In this document: piece after piece, positions 63,869 through 64,000 of the stretch | How the letters are laid out: every line of letters starts with the position of its first letter | Numbering within the stretch: position 1 is the stretch's first letter | Assembly (NCBI RefSeq): GCF_020164495.1 | Contig: NZ_JAIQYZ010000002.1 | Span: forward strand, 248,001-312,000 | Direction of reading: 5' to 3' | From: Psychroflexus lacisalsi | Lineage (GTDB): Bacteria; Bacteroidota; Bacteroidia; Flavobacteriales; Flavobacteriaceae | DNA length: 64,000 nt | Made by a program: the position numbers and the translations under genes | Notes under the pieces: generated by a model | Database searches by the model: none | Told to the model about the DNA's origin: nothing | Seen by the model: the letters and a program-made list of their open reading frames with translations, nothing else

Positions 63869-64000
63869 ATGAAGCAACTTTATTTCATTTTGATTATAGT
63901 TCTACTTGCTAGTTGCCAGGATGAAGAATTTTTTGAACAAGTTGAAGACACTACAAGTTTATCCAGCCAAAGTGAGCTGAGTAATCTTATCTCAAGACTT
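63869..64000 (+). CDS. lipoprotein, start only (cut by window edge)
   Basis: The visible 44 residues are a lipoprotein signal, MKQLYFILIIVLLASC, with the lipobox cysteine at 16, then an acidic DEEFFEQVEDTT and SLSSQSELSNLISRL. The frame is open to the end of the window. It diverges from the sigma/FecR/receptor set. I do not know the family, although Bacteroidetes ECF clusters often have such lipoproteins nearby. Confidence 0.7.
   Translation, partial: MKQLYFILIIVLLASCQDEEFFEQVEDTTSLSSQSELSNLISRL

Overview
The window comes from a low-GC member of the Bacteroidetes, almost certainly a Flavobacteriaceae relative. The evidence is the gliding genes gldB and gldC, an ECF-sigma/FecR/STN-TonB-receptor set, a YpdA-type bacillithiol reductase, fasciclin and CHRD lipoproteins, few Shine-Dalgarno sites, and repeated promoter boxes of the Bacteroidetes form TAnnTTTG. 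I cannot name the genus. The content is mostly housekeeping. I saw no rRNA, tRNA, CRISPR array, transposase, prophage or defence locus.

Layout. 1-12993 (minus): a compact division and cell-wall (dcw) operon read mraZ-rsmH-ftsL-ftsI-murE-mraY-murD-ftsW-murG-murC-ftsQ-ftsA, with ftsA cut by the window edge. Its upstream region (12994-13338) carries three 10-bp-spaced TACCAC boxes (a probable MraZ operator) and two perfect DnaA boxes. 13339-24440: an alpha/beta hydrolase, engB, an unknown gene with gldC and gldB, nadE, dnaG, a polyprenyl diphosphate synthase, rlmN, an HMG-CoA-lyase-like gene, a LysE exporter and pyrD. 24548-33262: pepT, a SRPBCC/GyrI-like protein with crcB, a 2-hydroxyacid dehydrogenase, a TPR histidine kinase with its NarL-type regulator, a MazG-like pyrophosphohydrolase, a deoxynucleoside kinase and small membrane or secreted proteins.

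33378-49607: rpe followed by two flavoprotein oxidoreductases flanking an unknown membrane protein, then sucC, pyrG, yidC, a fasciclin lipoprotein whose copper-binding C-terminus is cut off by a frameshift, mnmA, a nitronate-monooxygenase-like gene, a LysM/periplasmic-binding fusion and guaA. 49677-64000: a PNPOx-like flavoprotein, a lipoprotein with five CHRD domains at an exact 369-bp period, queE, a plus-strand run of five genes (hydrolase, rluF-like, VOC, AI-2E family, YkvA), ffh, ppa, and an ECF sigma/FecR/TonB-receptor regulatory unit with a divergent lipoprotein cut by the right edge.

How the genes work together: the dcw operon makes lipid II (murE, mraY, murD, murG, murC) and builds the divisome (ftsL, ftsI, ftsW, ftsQ, ftsA). 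murF and ddl are not in the part seen. yidC and ffh serve membrane-protein insertion, pyrD, pyrG, guaA and the nucleoside kinase serve nucleotide supply, and the last cluster looks like a cell-surface signalling uptake system. No wholly new multi-gene system is evident. The points most worth checking are the split fasciclin-cupredoxin gene, a DnaG primase with all four zinc ligands replaced, the mraZ control region, and the flavoprotein/membrane-protein unit. Where an ATG lies just downstream of a promoter box I chose it over a longer TTG-started frame.
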